Shown here one piece after another: positions 28,466 to 38,501 of a stretch of 64,000 bases of DNA. The first letter of the stretch is position 1; every line of letters starts with the position of its first letter. The notes below the pieces were generated by a model. That model made no database searches and had not been told where the DNA came from. It was given only the letters and a program-made list of their open reading frames with translations. This DNA comes from Paracoccaceae bacterium. Lineage in GTDB: Bacteria > Pseudomonadota > Alphaproteobacteria > Rhodobacterales > Rhodobacteraceae. Both the position numbers and the translations under genes were made by a program. The stretch is from NCBI GenBank assembly GCA_020832445.1, contig JAFIEO010000041.1, forward strand, positions 26,702 to 90,701, in the 5' to 3' direction.

Positions 28466-30133
28466 TCAATGGGCTGGTTGCTTGTCCCAGTCCTCGCGCT
28501 TGGGAAGTTGCTCGAACGTATGCTCGGGCGGCGGCGAGGGCAGGGTCCATTCCAGCGTGTCCGCATGCTCGTTCCAGTAATTCTTTTCCGTCACGCGGCG
28601 ACCATATTTCAGCGTGTAGAACACGATGCCGATGAAGAACAGGAAGGATGCAAAGCTGATGAACGCACCGATGGAGCTGACATAGTTCCACAGCGCATAG
28701 GCTTCAGGGTAGTCGATGTAGCGGCGTGGCATACCCTGACGGCCCAGAAAGTGCTGCGGGAAGAAGGTGATGTTGGCACCGATGAACATGGCCCAGAAAT
28801 GCAGCTTGCCAGCCCATTCGGGGTATTGCCGCCCCGACATCTTGCCCATCCAGAAGTAAATCCCTGCGAACAATGCGAACACCGCCCCCAGTGACATCAC
28901 ATAATGGAAATGCGCCACCACATAATAGGTATCGTGATAGATGCGGTCGATGGGGGCCTGTGACAGAACCAGACCTGTGACCCCGCCCACCGTGAACAGG
29001 AACAGGAACCCGAATGCCCATAGCATTGGCGTTTCAAACGACACGGACCCGCGCCACATAGTTGCGATCCAACTGAAGATCTTGATGCCGGTGGGCACCG
29101 CAATCACCATGGTTGCCATCATGAAATAGGTCTGCTGCGTCAGCGACATGCCCACCGTGTACATGTGGTGTGCCCAGACAATGAAGCCCAGAACCGCGAT
29201 TGCGATCATCGCCCAGACCATCGGCATATAGCCAAAGATCGGCTTGCGCGAGAAGGTGGCAATCACATGGCTGATGATGCCGAAGCCGGGAATGATAATG
29301 ATATACACTTCCGGGTGGCCAAAGAACCACAGGATATGCTGATACAGGATCGGATCGCCGCCACCCGCCGGATCGAAGAAGGTGGTGCCGAAATTCCTGT
29401 CTGTCAGCAGCATCGTGATCGCACCTGCCAGAACCGGCAGCGCCAGCAGGATCATCCATGCGGTGATGAAGATCGACCACGCAAACAGCGGCACTTTGAA
29501 CAGGGTCATGCCTGGTGCGCGCATGTTCAGGAATGTGGTGATGATGTTGATGGCACCCAGAATAGACGATGCGCCCGACACATGGACCGCGAAAATCGCA
29601 AGGTCCATGGAATAGCCCGCTTCATTGGTGGACAGCGGCGGGTACAGAACCCAGCCGACGCCCGACCCAAGCTGGCCGTTGCCGCCCGGCGACAGAACCG
29701 ATGCGACTGCCAGTGCCGAACCCGCAACGAACAGCCAGTAGGACAGGTTGTTCAGGCGCGGGAACGCCATGTCGGGCGCGCCGATATGCAGCGGCATGAA
29801 GTAGTTGCCGAAACCACCGAACAGCGCCGGGATCAGCACGAAGAACATCATCAGGATGCCGTGCGCGGTGACCAGCACGTTCCAGATATGGCCATTTGGC
29901 GTGCATTCCTCCTGTGCGGTGAAGCTGGCGCCTTCCATGCACATATACTGAACGCCGGGTTCCATCAGCTCCAGTCGCATATAGATCGAGAATGCGACCG
30001 CGATGAAGCCGACTATACCGGCGGTAAAGAGATACAAGATCCCGATATCTTTATGATTCGTGGACATGAACCAGCGGGTGAAGAACCCGCGGGTGTCTTC
30101 GTGCCCGTGATCATGGGTGGCTGCGTCGGCCAT
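28466..30133 (-). CDS. ctaD: Cytochrome c oxidase subunit I (aa3 type)
   Basis: 555 residues with 12 transmembrane segments. Copper/haem ligands are visible: the HPEVY site in [17 protein letters not shown] with the cross-linked His-Tyr pair, WAHHMYTVG for the other CuB His pair, and [15 protein letters not shown] for haem ligands. The N-terminal half has [20 protein letters not shown]. It is the catalytic subunit of the aa3 terminal oxidase reducing oxygen to water. ctaC and ctaE are elsewhere, as in several Rhodobacter genomes. A perfect FnrL box lies 192 bp upstream. Confidence 0.97.
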   Translation of the reverse strand: MADAATHDHGHEDTRGFFTRWFMSTNHKDIGILYLFTAGIVGFIAVAFSIYMRLELMEPGVQYMCMEGASFTAQEECTPNGHIWNVLVTAHGILMMFFVLIPALFGGFGNYFMPLHIGAPDMAFPRLNNLSYWLFVAGSALAVASVLSPGGNGQLGSGVGWVLYPPLSTNEAGYSMDLAIFAVHVSGASSILGAINIITTFLNMRAPGMTLFKVPLFAWSIFITAWMILLALPVLAGAITMLLTDRNFGTTFFDPAGGGDPILYQHILWFFGHPEVYIIIIPGFGIISHVIATFSRKPIFGYMPMVWAMIAIAVLGFIVWAHHMYTVGMSLTQQTYFMMATMVIAVPTGIKIFSWIATMWRGSVSFETPMLWAFGFLFLFTVGGVTGLVLSQAPIDRIYHDTYYVVAHFHYVMSLGAVFALFAGIYFWMGKMSGRQYPEWAGKLHFWAMFIGANITFFPQHFLGRQGMPRRYIDYPEAYALWNYVSSIGAFISFASFLFFIGIVFYTLKYGRRVTEKNYWNEHADTLEWTLPSPPPEHTFEQLPKREDWDKQPAH

Positions 30134-30324
30134 TGGCTACTCCAGTTCCCGGTTCCTGTCGCGTTGTTCGCGACTGCTTTCCTTCGTAAACGGGTGGCTT
30201 TCCCGCCCGCGCGTCGTCCGTCCTGCGTGATCAGAGATGTCTGATTTCACACAAGCGGTATATTATGGTTCTAGAATGTGACATGCGTTTGGGCAACGTC
30301 AATATGTCGCAAATGCGGGTTTTT

Positions 30325-30338
30325 TTGATCTGGATCAA
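30325..30338. promoter_or_regulatory. FNR/FnrL-type binding site upstream of ctaD
   Basis: TTGAT-CTGG-ATCAA, a perfect match to the Rhodobacter FnrL consensus TTGAT-N4-ATCAA. It lies between lipB (which ends at 30367) and ctaD (which starts at 30133), both leftward, so ctaD is the natural target. It implies oxygen-dependent control of the aa3 oxidase. Confidence 0.75.
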
Positions 30339-30366
30339 AGGGCCTGTGACATGATGACGCGGCGAA

Positions 30367-31047
30367 TCAAGCGCAGTCTGGTGGTGTGTCGCCAAAGACC
30401 TGCGCAAAAGCTTGCAGCAGGGCCAGATCGACATCTTCCAGCGTGACCGGCAGCCCAAGATCGACAAGCGATGTGACACCATGTTCCCTGATTCCACAGG
30501 GGATGATTCCGTCGAAATGATCAAGGTCGGGTTCAACATTGATGGACAGGCCGTGAAAGCTGACCCAGCGGCGCAGTTTGATCCCGATTGCGGCAACCTT
30601 GTCTTCGCGCACGGTGCCGTCTGGGGCAGGGGCCTTGTCGGGGCGCATGACCCAGACGCCCACACGGCCCGCGCGCCGTTCGCCGCGAATGCCGAACTGG
30701 TCCAGCGTGGCTATCACCCATTCTTCCATCTGGTGCACAAAGCACCGAACGTCGCGCCCGCGCCGGTTCAGGTCCAGCATCGCATAGGCGACACGCTGGC
30801 CGGGGCCATGGTAGGTATATTGTCCGCCGCGCCCCGCATTGAACACCGGAAACCTGTCGGGGGCAGTCAGATCCTCGGGGCGTGCGCTGGTGCCTGCGGT
30901 GTACAAGGGCGGGTGTTCCAGCAGCCATATCGCCTCAGTGGCGTCACCGGCGGCAATGCGCGCAACGCGGTCTTCCATGGCGCGCAGGGTTTGGGTGTAA
31001 TCCGACAATCCGGGCAGGGTGCGCCATTCGACGGGGGCGGTGGTCAT
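30367..31047 (-). CDS. lipB: Lipoyl(octanoyl) transferase
   Basis: 226 residues from ATG 31047, with AGAGGATC upstream; an ATG 15 bases earlier has no ribosome site. LipB motifs: [35 protein letters not shown] (substrate loop), [18 protein letters not shown] with the active-site Lys, and [15 protein letters not shown] with the catalytic Cys. It transfers octanoate from acyl carrier protein to lipoate-dependent enzymes. Divergent from the exported protein at 31139. Confidence 0.95.
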   Translation of the reverse strand: MTTAPVEWRTLPGLSDYTQTLRAMEDRVARIAAGDATEAIWLLEHPPLYTAGTSARPEDLTAPDRFPVFNAGRGGQYTYHGPGQRVAYAMLDLNRRGRDVRCFVHQMEEWVIATLDQFGIRGERRAGRVGVWVMRPDKAPAPDGTVREDKVAAIGIKLRRWVSFHGLSINVEPDLDHFDGIIPCGIREHGVTSLVDLGLPVTLEDVDLALLQAFAQVFGDTPPDCA

Positions 31048-31138
31048 GTGATCCTCTTGCATTCGAGCAAAAAAAGAATGGGCCTGTGCGAAAACTCACG
31101 CTAATGTGACGACATGTTATTTCAGCAGGAGTATTCTG

Positions 31139-32818
31139 ATGTTTGCCAGATATAGCCTAATAGCGGCGCTGTCTATCAGTGTGGCAGTGGTCCCTTTGGA
31201 CCGGGCGCAAGCGCAAGAAGGAATTGTCGGGGGAATTATCGGGGGCATCATTGGCGGCGCGATTGCCAATGACCAGCGCAACCGCACGCAGCGGGCGCAG
31301 CCGCAGGTTCGCCAGCGCACCACAGCGCCGCGCCCCGCCGTCAGCAATGTGCAGCGTGAACAGAACCGGTCCGTGCAGACCGCGCTGAACCATTTTGGCT
31401 GGAATGTGGGCACGGCCGATGGTTCCATCGGGCCAAGATCGCGCGCGGGTATTTCCGAGTATCAGGCGTTTCTGGGTTTCGCCGGAACGGGGCAGTTGTC
31501 GGAATTTGAACGCAACATTTTGCTGACGGCCCATCAACGCGCCATTTCCGGCGGGCCACAGGTGGCGCAAACCGTGTCCAGCCATCCGCAAGGGCTGCGT
31601 GGTCTGGTGCTGGTGGTCCGTGACGAGATGTCGGGCCGCAGCCCTGCGCAAAGTGCGGGCAATTACGGGCTTCCAGCAGCGGTGGCCAGCGCGGTCGATG
31701 AAATCGCGGCCTCATCCGACCCAAGTGCTGCGCAGCTTGTCCAGCGGGCAGGGTTCATCCAGCTTGCCGATCTGAACGGCGACGGGCGCACCGATTATAT
31801 TCTGGATACATCAGTGACAGGCAGTGCGTTCTGGTGCAGCGCGCAGGCCTGCACGGTGCAAGTGTTCGTATCGACGCCCGAAGGCTATGTGCGCAACGAT
31901 TTTCAGGCATTCAATGTGACACCTGCCATGTTCACCTGCACGCGGGGCACATGCGAGTTGGGCGCACCCCAACAGCCGGTGACTGTGGCTGCCGCCCAGC
32001 CGGCAGTGCCCGCCGTGCCATCGCCCACAACTGACGTCGCGCTGTCTGTGCCATCGGCGCAACCGGCCGCGCGCAACCCTGATGCGGGTTCTGATATTGG
32101 TGCCAGCCCCGCCGCTGCACCCGCGATCCCCAATTTCTTTGGGGGTGGCGCACAGGCCCAACGGTCGCTGGCGTCGCATTGTGACCGTGTGAACCTGTTG
32201 ACCAACGCCAATGGTGGCTTTGCCACGCGCGACACCATGACCGACGCGTCACAGGTTCTGAATGAACAATTCTGCCTTGCGCGCACCTATGCCATGGCAG
32301 ATGGCGAGGAACTGATTGCGCAGGTGCAGGGGGTGAGCGCGGCGCAGATTACAGAGCAATGCATGGCATTTGCACCTTCGCTGCAACCCTTTGTCTCGGC
32401 GCTGTCGGTCCAGTCCCAAGATGAGGTGATGCAATCTGTCAGTGCATTCGTGCTGCAAACCGGCATGAGCCCGCAACAACTGACCGACACCGCGCGCATT
32501 TGTCTGGCCGTGGGATATCGTCAGGACAATATGGATGTGGCGGTTGGTGCGGCGCTGTTGCTGACCACCTTGGGGGAACGCGCCTATGGCGAGTTGATGG
32601 GCCACCATCTGGTTCAGGGTTTTGGCGCGACCAGGCGGGATGATCTGGCGCTGGCGTGGTTCGAGTTGGGGTTTGACCCTGCAAAGCGCGCGGTCTTTGC
32701 GCCCATGCAGCCCGAACGTGACAGCCTGTTGCGCGACGCGGTATTCGGCCAGACCCCGCAACAGGCGGCACCTGCCGCACCCGCCACATTGCCGGTTTTT
32801 GCCATCCCGCAGGAGTGA
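31139..32818 (+). CDS. Exported protein with glycine zipper and peptidoglycan-binding-like domain
   Basis: 559 residues from ATG 31139, 7 nt after GGAG. Signal peptide ends near RAQAQ (26). A glycine zipper (GGIIGGIIGGAI, 31-42) follows, then a peptidoglycan-binding-1-like helical repeat (LNHFGWNVGTADGSIGPRSR, about 83-102). Next is a segment with an NGDGRTDYILDTS calcium-loop-like pattern, a Pro/Ala-rich linker and an unrecognised Cys-containing C-terminal half (about 330-559). Likely a periplasmic, cell-wall-associated protein. I know no established function. Confidence 0.72.
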   Translation: MFARYSLIAALSISVAVVPLDRAQAQEGIVGGIIGGIIGGAIANDQRNRTQRAQPQVRQRTTAPRPAVSNVQREQNRSVQTALNHFGWNVGTADGSIGPRSRAGISEYQAFLGFAGTGQLSEFERNILLTAHQRAISGGPQVAQTVSSHPQGLRGLVLVVRDEMSGRSPAQSAGNYGLPAAVASAVDEIAASSDPSAAQLVQRAGFIQLADLNGDGRTDYILDTSVTGSAFWCSAQACTVQVFVSTPEGYVRNDFQAFNVTPAMFTCTRGTCELGAPQQPVTVAAAQPAVPAVPSPTTDVALSVPSAQPAARNPDAGSDIGASPAAAPAIPNFFGGGAQAQRSLASHCDRVNLLTNANGGFATRDTMTDASQVLNEQFCLARTYAMADGEELIAQVQGVSAAQITEQCMAFAPSLQPFVSALSVQSQDEVMQSVSAFVLQTGMSPQQLTDTARICLAVGYRQDNMDVAVGAALLLTTLGERAYGELMGHHLVQGFGATRRDDLALAWFELGFDPAKRAVFAPMQPERDSLLRDAVFGQTPQQAAPAAPATLPVFAIPQE

Positions 32819-32842
32819 TCTTGCACGTCATCAATTGCCGAC

Positions 32843-32880
32843 AAATCAAGGGCGCGCTGTTACTTGCGCGCCCTTGATTT
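32843..32880. terminator. Strong bidirectional terminator
   Basis: Perfect 15-bp stem AAATCAAGGGCGCGC / GCGCGCCCTTGATTT with an 8-nt loop, 25 bases past the exported-protein stop. Confidence 0.8.
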
Positions 32881-32979
32881 GTCCGCAGGTCCGTGATGTT
32901 GGTGCTTTCGTAAGATCGGCGCGTTTTTCCCCTTCACAAGCGCCAAGTGACCGAGTATGACGCCGCAACCAAGTCATGT

Positions 32980-33066
32980 GCGGTCGTGGCGGAATTGGTA
33001 GACGCGCAGCGTTGAGGTCGCTGTGGGGTAACTCCCGTGGAAGTTCGAGTCTTCTCGACCGCACCA
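32980..33066 (+). tRNA. tRNA-Leu (anticodon GAG)
   Basis: 87 nt including an encoded CCA. Acceptor stem GCGGTCG pairs with CGACCGC. The anticodon stem is CAGCG/CGCTG with loop TTGAGGT, giving anticodon GAG, which reads CUC/CUU. The long variable arm (TGGGGTAACTCCCGT) is typical of tRNA-Leu, and the T-loop GTTCGAGTC is present. Confidence 0.96.
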
Positions 33067-33326
33067 TTTTTCCAAACTTCAGGCATTTTTCTGGACTGGA
33101 ACAAGTCCATGAACGGTATCAATGCGCCTCTGAATGGCAGTTGAATTGTCCTGCATGCATGATTATTGCAGCCTATGTGCCTGCTTTTGGATGATTTTGC
33201 CGTAAATCCTACTGAATTAAACTATAATCCGGTATATTCCGAGTTACCGGTTGCAATGTGGGGGGGCGTTGGTTTTACTAGTGGCATGAAAAGAGCGGAA
33301 TACCGCCGATACACGGGGAGATCAGC

Positions 33327-34430
33327 GTGAGCGCACCTGAAAAGCGCGACGGATTTGTCGTATTTGATGGCGTCCAGAAAAGCTATGATGGCGAAACACT
33401 GGTGGTCAAAGACTTAAACCTTTCTGTCGCCAGGGGAGAGTTTTTAACCATGCTTGGCCCGTCGGGGTCCGGCAAAACAACCTGCCTTATGATGCTGGCA
33501 GGGTTCGAGACTGCAACACATGGCGAAATCCTGCTGGATGGGCGCCCGATCAATTCGGTGCCCCCGCATAAACGCGGCATCGGGATGGTGTTTCAGAACT
33601 ACGCCTTGTTTCCGCATATGACCGTCGGTGAAAACCTGTCCTTTCCGCTTGAAGTGCGCGGGCTTGGCAAATCCGACAGGGAAAAGAAAATCATGCGCGC
33701 GCTGGACATGGTGCAGATGGGGGCATTTGCCAACCGCAGGCCAGCGCAGCTTTCCGGTGGCCAGCAACAGCGTATCGCACTTGCCCGCGCACTGGTATTT
33801 GAACCCGAACTGGTGTTGATGGACGAACCGCTGGGCGCGCTGGACAAACAGCTGCGCGAACATATGCAGTTTGAAATCACCCGCCTTGCGCATGATCTGG
33901 GCATCACAACAGTCTATGTCACGCATGACCAGACCGAAGCGCTGACCATGTCCGACAATGTCGCCGTGTTTGATGACGGGCGTATCCAGCAGCTTGACCC
34001 GCCTGATGTGCTTTATGAAGCGCCGTGCAACAGCTTCGTTGCGCAGTTCATCGGTGAAAACAATACTTTAAACGGCATTGTTAAAGAGATTAAGGGCGAA
34101 ACCTGCATTGTTGAACTTGACGGTGGCGAAGTGATCGATGCCAAGCCAGTCAATGTGCAAAAAGTTGGGGAACGCACAACTGTTTCCATTCGTCCCGAAC
34201 GGGTCGAGGCCAACAAAAGCAGGCTGGATGACGATGCCCACACAATCAAGGCCGAGGTGATGGAATTCATCTATATGGGCGATGTGTTCCGCACGCGCCT
34301 GAAAGTAGCCGGAAATGAGAATTTTATCATGAAAACCCGCAACGCACCCGATCAGGTGCGCCACAAGCCGGGGGACATGATAGAAATCGGCTGGATGCCG
34401 ACAGATTGTCGCGCGCTCGACCACGCTTAG
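33327..34430 (+). CDS. potA: Polyamine-type ABC transporter ATP-binding protein
   Basis: 367 residues from GTG 33327, 8 nt after GGGGAG. PotA/CysA-type ATPase: Walker A GPSGSGKTT (about 45-53), QNYALFPHMTVGENL, LSGGQQQRIALARAL, Walker B LVLMDEPLGALD, VTHDQTEA. C-terminal TOBE domain from about residue 280 (EVIDAKPVNVQKVGERTTVS). It powers import by the permeases at 35730 and 37032. Substrate is inferred as spermidine/putrescine-like from family only. First gene of a four-gene operon. Confidence 0.9.
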   Translation: MSAPEKRDGFVVFDGVQKSYDGETLVVKDLNLSVARGEFLTMLGPSGSGKTTCLMMLAGFETATHGEILLDGRPINSVPPHKRGIGMVFQNYALFPHMTVGENLSFPLEVRGLGKSDREKKIMRALDMVQMGAFANRRPAQLSGGQQQRIALARALVFEPELVLMDEPLGALDKQLREHMQFEITRLAHDLGITTVYVTHDQTEALTMSDNVAVFDDGRIQQLDPPDVLYEAPCNSFVAQFIGENNTLNGIVKEIKGETCIVELDGGEVIDAKPVNVQKVGERTTVSIRPERVEANKSRLDDDAHTIKAEVMEFIYMGDVFRTRLKVAGNENFIMKTRNAPDQVRHKPGDMIEIGWMPTDCRALDHA

Positions 34431-34529
34431 GGCGGGGCGCGCGGCCAACAATTGCATGGACCGGGGACGGGACAGCTTGCAAAACGCCAGATCAACTCTG
34501 GCGAGATTAACCAACCTAGGAGGCTATCT

Positions 34530-35633
34530 ATGTCATCGACTACAAAACTGTTTGGTCTAAGTGCCGCTGCCAGTGTTCTGGCACTCAGCGCAGCCGCGCA
34601 AGACCCGGTTTCGCTGACCATCGTATCATGGGGCGGCGCCTATACTGCCAGCCAGCAACGCGCTTATCATGAACCATACATGGAAGCGAACCCGCATGTA
34701 ACAATCAACAATGACGACGGGTCGGCCAATGCGCTGGCCGGTCTGCGTGCGCAGTCCCAGGCGGGCAACGTGACCTGGGATCTGGTCGACATGCTGCCAT
34801 CGGATGCACAGCTTGCCTGTGACGAAGGCATCATCATGCAGATCGATCATGATGAAATGCTGGCCGCAGCCCCCGATGGCACACCTGCCAGCGAGGATTT
34901 CCTGCCCGGCAGCCTTGGGGAATGCTTCATTCCGCAAATCGTGTATTCGACCGTTCTGACCTATCGTCCGGGCGCATTCCCTGATGATGCGCAGCCCAGC
35001 ACCATTGCTGATCTGTTCGACACCGAGAACTTCCCGGGTCGTCGCGCATTGCAGGACCGTCCGGGCACAAACATGGAATGGGCGCTTTACGCCGATGGTG
35101 TGGACCCCGAAGATATCTATGATGTGCTCAGCACCCCTGAAGGTGTGGACCGCGCCTTTGCGAAACTGGACACCATAAAAGATGACATCATCTTCTGGAC
35201 AGAAGGTGCGCAGGCACCACAGCTTCTGGCAGATGGCGAAGTGGCCTTTGCCACCGGCTATAACGGCCGTATGTTCGATGCCATCGAAGTCGAAGGCATG
35301 GATGCGTCCATCATCTGGGATGGTCAGGTCGTCGAATGGGACGGTTGGGTTGTGCCTGCGGACGGTCCGAACCTTGATGTCGTGATGGACTACCTGCATT
35401 TCGCCACCGACACACAGCGTCTGGCGGATCAGGCCAAGTTCATCAGCTATGGTCCTGCACGTGCATCTTCGGCCGAACTGGTCGGGCAGCATGCCGATCT
35501 GGGAATTGACATGGCACCGCATATGCCAACCAATCCCGACAACTACTTTGCGCCAATCGTTCTGGATAACGACTTCTGGGTCGATTACGGCGACGAGCTG
35601 CGCGAGCGGTTTGCAAACTGGATGCTGCAATAA
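34530..35633 (+). CDS. potD: Polyamine-type ABC transporter substrate-binding protein
   Basis: 367 residues from ATG 34530, 6 nt after AGGAGG. Signal peptide ends near SAAAQ (24). PotD/PotF fold: VSLTIVSWGGAYTASQQRAY, VTWDLVDMLPSDAQLACDEG, then FATGYNGRMFDAI and EWDGWVVPADGPN. It catches the substrate in the periplasm. Strong ribosome site and separate reading distance (99 bp after potA) suggest high expression. Exact ligand unknown. Confidence 0.88.
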   Translation: MSSTTKLFGLSAAASVLALSAAAQDPVSLTIVSWGGAYTASQQRAYHEPYMEANPHVTINNDDGSANALAGLRAQSQAGNVTWDLVDMLPSDAQLACDEGIIMQIDHDEMLAAAPDGTPASEDFLPGSLGECFIPQIVYSTVLTYRPGAFPDDAQPSTIADLFDTENFPGRRALQDRPGTNMEWALYADGVDPEDIYDVLSTPEGVDRAFAKLDTIKDDIIFWTEGAQAPQLLADGEVAFATGYNGRMFDAIEVEGMDASIIWDGQVVEWDGWVVPADGPNLDVVMDYLHFATDTQRLADQAKFISYGPARASSAELVGQHADLGIDMAPHMPTNPDNYFAPIVLDNDFWVDYGDELRERFANWMLQ

Positions 35634-35729
35634 TCCTGCATCCCTGACGATTTCGGGCGCGCGCAACCGCGCGCCCGATACCCAGACTGTCTGACCGTCT
35701 GTCCTGCCTATGCTGCAAGGAAATTACCT

Positions 35730-37019
35730 ATGTCTCAGGCCGATGCGACCCAAGCTGCGCCCCCCAAACGTGAAAAACTGTTTACCGCAGATGGCACGCC
35801 ACTGCGCAAGGCGCTGGAGCGCGCGAACCGCCGCCGCAAGCTGACCGCGTTGGCACTGGTGGGGCCGCTGCTGGCGTTTATCCTGATCTTTTTTGCCTTT
35901 CCGATTGCACAGATGATGTGGCGGTCGGTTGATAACCCGCAGATCGTTAATGCATTGCCCCGCACGCTTCAGGCACTCGATACCTGGGACGGCCAGGGCT
36001 TGCCGAATGAGGCTGTTTTCGCAGCCCTTCACGCCGATATGATAGAAGACCTTGATCGCCCGCGCCGCGAGCAGACGATCGGTCCGCTTGGCATTCGACT
36101 GAACTATGAACTTAGTGCCGCGCGCAGTGCGATTTCGCGCACATCGCGTGCAGTGCAGAATTTTGAAGCGCCGTATTCCGACGCGTTCATGGACGCGCAT
36201 CGTTTGTGGGGGCAGCCGGAATTGTGGCGCATTATCAAGCGCGAAGGGCGACCGCTGACACTGTCCTACTACGTTGCGGCAACCGACCGTGAATATGACG
36301 AGGCAGGAAATATCGTCAAACGGCCAGAGAACCGGCAGATCTACGTCTCGCTTTTCGGTCGAACGCTGGCGCTTAGTCTTGCCATTACCTTCATGACGTT
36401 CGCGCTTGGTTTCCCGATTGCCTATTTCCTGGCGAATATGCCGATGCGCTACGCCAATTTGCTGATGATCGCTGTGCTGTTGCCCTTCTGGACATCGCTT
36501 CTGGTTCGAACATCTGCGTGGATTGTGCTGTTGCAACAACAAGGTGTCATAAACGAATTACTGGTCAATATAGGGTTAATATCGGACGCTAACCGAATAA
36601 GTATGATCTATAACCAGACCGGCACAATCATTGCGATGACGCATATTTTGCTGCCCTTTATGGTGTTGCCGCTATATTCAGTGATGCGCACCATACCTGT
36701 CAGCTACACCCGTGCGGCCAAAAGCCTTGGGGCCACGCCGTGGACTGCATTCCGCCGCGTGTATTTCCCGCAAACATTGCCTGGTATCGGGGCAGGGGGT
36801 GTTTTGGTGTTCATCATCTCCATCGGGTATTACATCACGCCCGCGCTTGTGGGCGGTCAGTCGGGCCGGATGATTTCCAATGAAATCGCACGTCATATCC
36901 AGCAATCGCTGAACTGGGGCCTGGCGGCCGCGCTTGGAACAATGCTGCTTGTGGGCGTTCTGGTGCTGTATTGGCTGTATAACCGGCTTGTCGGCGCTGA
37001 CAGCCTGAAATTTGGGTAA
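35730..37019 (+). CDS. potB: Polyamine-type ABC transporter permease with large periplasmic insert
   Basis: 429 residues, about 130 more than ordinary PotB. A first membrane segment (LVGPLLAFILIFFAFPIAQMMW, about 34-55) is followed by a roughly 155-residue periplasmic loop (about 58-210). The usual permease core comes next (LALSLAITFMTFALGFPIAYFLA, LLPFWTSLLVRTSAW) with coupling loop RAAKSLGATPWTAFRRVYFP. Inserts here are known in some PotB-like opine/polyamine permeases. It pairs with the PotC-like permease 12 bp downstream. Confidence 0.88.
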   Translation: MSQADATQAAPPKREKLFTADGTPLRKALERANRRRKLTALALVGPLLAFILIFFAFPIAQMMWRSVDNPQIVNALPRTLQALDTWDGQGLPNEAVFAALHADMIEDLDRPRREQTIGPLGIRLNYELSAARSAISRTSRAVQNFEAPYSDAFMDAHRLWGQPELWRIIKREGRPLTLSYYVAATDREYDEAGNIVKRPENRQIYVSLFGRTLALSLAITFMTFALGFPIAYFLANMPMRYANLLMIAVLLPFWTSLLVRTSAWIVLLQQQGVINELLVNIGLISDANRISMIYNQTGTIIAMTHILLPFMVLPLYSVMRTIPVSYTRAAKSLGATPWTAFRRVYFPQTLPGIGAGGVLVFIISIGYYITPALVGGQSGRMISNEIARHIQQSLNWGLAAALGTMLLVGVLVLYWLYNRLVGADSLKFG

Positions 37020-37031
37020 AGGGGCATAGAG

Positions 37032-37883
37032 ATGGCACTTCCCGCCTATTACACCGCCAAGGACAAGATCTGGCATTATGCCTTTCGGGTGATCTGCTTT
37101 GCTATTTTCTTTTTCTTGCTGGCGCCGATCCTGATCATGATCCCGCTAAGTTTCAATGCGCTGCCCTATTTCACGTTCACGCGCGAAATGCTGACATTGA
37201 ACCCCGATGGATTCAGTCTGCGCTGGTATCAGGACTTCTTGGCGTCTGACAGCTGGAAGCGGTCTATTCGCAACTCCTTCGGGATCGGGATCGCGGCGAT
37301 GCTGGTGTCGACCTTTCTGGGCACGTTGGCGGCCCTTGGGCTGTCGCGGTCTGAAATGCCCGCAAAAGGGCTGATCATGGGTATTCTGATTTCGCCTATG
37401 ATTGTGCCGCTGATCATTTCGGCTGCGGGGATGTTTTTCTTCTTCTCCAGCATAAATATTGCACAGACCTATCTGGGGGTTGTGCTGGCCCATGCGGCCC
37501 TTGGCACGCCTTTTGTGGTGATCACAGTGACTGCCACATTGGTGGGCTTTGACCATTCGCTGACACGCGCTGCGGCAAATCTTGGGGCGTCGCCCACACG
37601 GACGTTTTTCAAGATTACGATGCCGCTTATCCTGCCCGGTGTAATTTCAGGCGCGTTGTTTGCGTTCATCACCTCGTTTGATGAAATCGTCGTGGTGCTG
37701 TTTGTGGCCGGTGTTGAGCAACGCACAATACCACGTGAAATGTGGTCCGGCATTCGCGAAGATATCAGCCCGACAATTCTGGCAGTGGCGACCATTCTGG
37801 TCATGGTGTCGATTGCCCTGCTGACAGTGGTGGAATTGCTGCGCCGCCGGGGCGAGCGGATGCGCGGTCTGTCCCCGCAATAA
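37032..37883 (+). CDS. potC: Polyamine-type ABC transporter permease
   Basis: 283 residues with six predicted membrane segments (IFFFLLAPILIMIPLSFNAL, AMLVSTFLGTLAALGLS, MGILISPMIVPLIISAAGMFF). Coupling loop RAAANLGASPTRTFFKITMPLI has the EAA pattern. Second membrane half-channel of the transporter. Operon end is marked by a terminator at 37916-37938. Confidence 0.9.
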   Translation: MALPAYYTAKDKIWHYAFRVICFAIFFFLLAPILIMIPLSFNALPYFTFTREMLTLNPDGFSLRWYQDFLASDSWKRSIRNSFGIGIAAMLVSTFLGTLAALGLSRSEMPAKGLIMGILISPMIVPLIISAAGMFFFFSSINIAQTYLGVVLAHAALGTPFVVITVTATLVGFDHSLTRAAANLGASPTRTFFKITMPLILPGVISGALFAFITSFDEIVVVLFVAGVEQRTIPREMWSGIREDISPTILAVATILVMVSIALLTVVELLRRRGERMRGLSPQ

Positions 37884-37915
37884 GCGCGGGCGCATATCGG
37901 TATGAACTTGACGAA

Positions 37916-37938
37916 GGGGGCGTTTGCGCCCCCTTTTT
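37916..37938 (+). terminator. Intrinsic terminator after potC
   Basis: GGGGGCG-TTTG-CGCCCCC stem immediately followed by TTTTT, 33 bases beyond the potC stop. The only convergent gene junction in the window without a dispersed repeat. Confidence 0.88.
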
Positions 37939-38041
37939 CTGTATGCGCGGGCTGTATCCAAGCGCAAACGTCCTCTTCAGGACAGCCTCACCTGTTTCAA
38001 CTGCATAGGGACCATGCGTGGCTGGCAATGGCCCAATCAGA

Positions 38042-38356
38042 TCACCGCAGCGCGGCACCGGATGCGCGCATACTGTCGCTGTCTGTTCCGGAAATGACCG
38101 GCCCGCGCAGGCGTGTGGCGCGCGCACGCAGCGCATCAGCGCGGGCGTCTGCGGATGTGTCGGTCAGAAGCGCTGTGTTCGGCCCGTCAGCGGTCTGGCG
38201 CAGCACATGCGATATGGGCAAAAGCGAGGGGGCAGCGGCATTCGTGGCAGCGTTGCGCGGGGGCATATCCGGCCCCGCAGTGCAGGCAAGCAGCGCCGTT
38301 GTGATGGCCAACAAAAGACCGTTTCCGCATTTGCGCTGAAGCAACGAAATACCCAT
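38042..38356 (-). CDS. Small putative lipoprotein
   Basis: 104 residues from ATG 38356. Lipobox near residue 25 (LLLAITTALLACTAGPD), then PSLLPISHVLRQTADGPN and an Ala/Arg-rich C-terminal helix (ADALRARATRLRGPVI). Short lipoproteins with this LRARA pattern recur in Rhodobacteraceae as hypothetical proteins; I do not know a function. It is divergent from the TetR gene and convergent with potC. Longer frames on both strands here are shadows. Confidence 0.62.
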   Translation of the reverse strand: MGISLLQRKCGNGLLLAITTALLACTAGPDMPPRNAATNAAAPSLLPISHVLRQTADGPNTALLTDTSADARADALRARATRLRGPVISGTDSDSMRASGAALR

Positions 38357-38501
38357 AATTTGCCCAGTAAATTTCCCATCGCAGAATGCGCCAGTTCTGG
38401 CGTGGGTGCAAGGGCTTGCTGCGCGGCAAGACACGGGCTTCGTCGGGTGCGGGAATTGTTGCGCTTGCACTTTGGCGGATTTTGGGGCCAAAAAGCAGGC
38501 G

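Noticed and set aside
32980..33326. Integrated island at the tRNA-Leu 3' end
   Set aside because: No integrase, no partial tRNA duplicate downstream, and the next genes are an ordinary ABC transporter operon.
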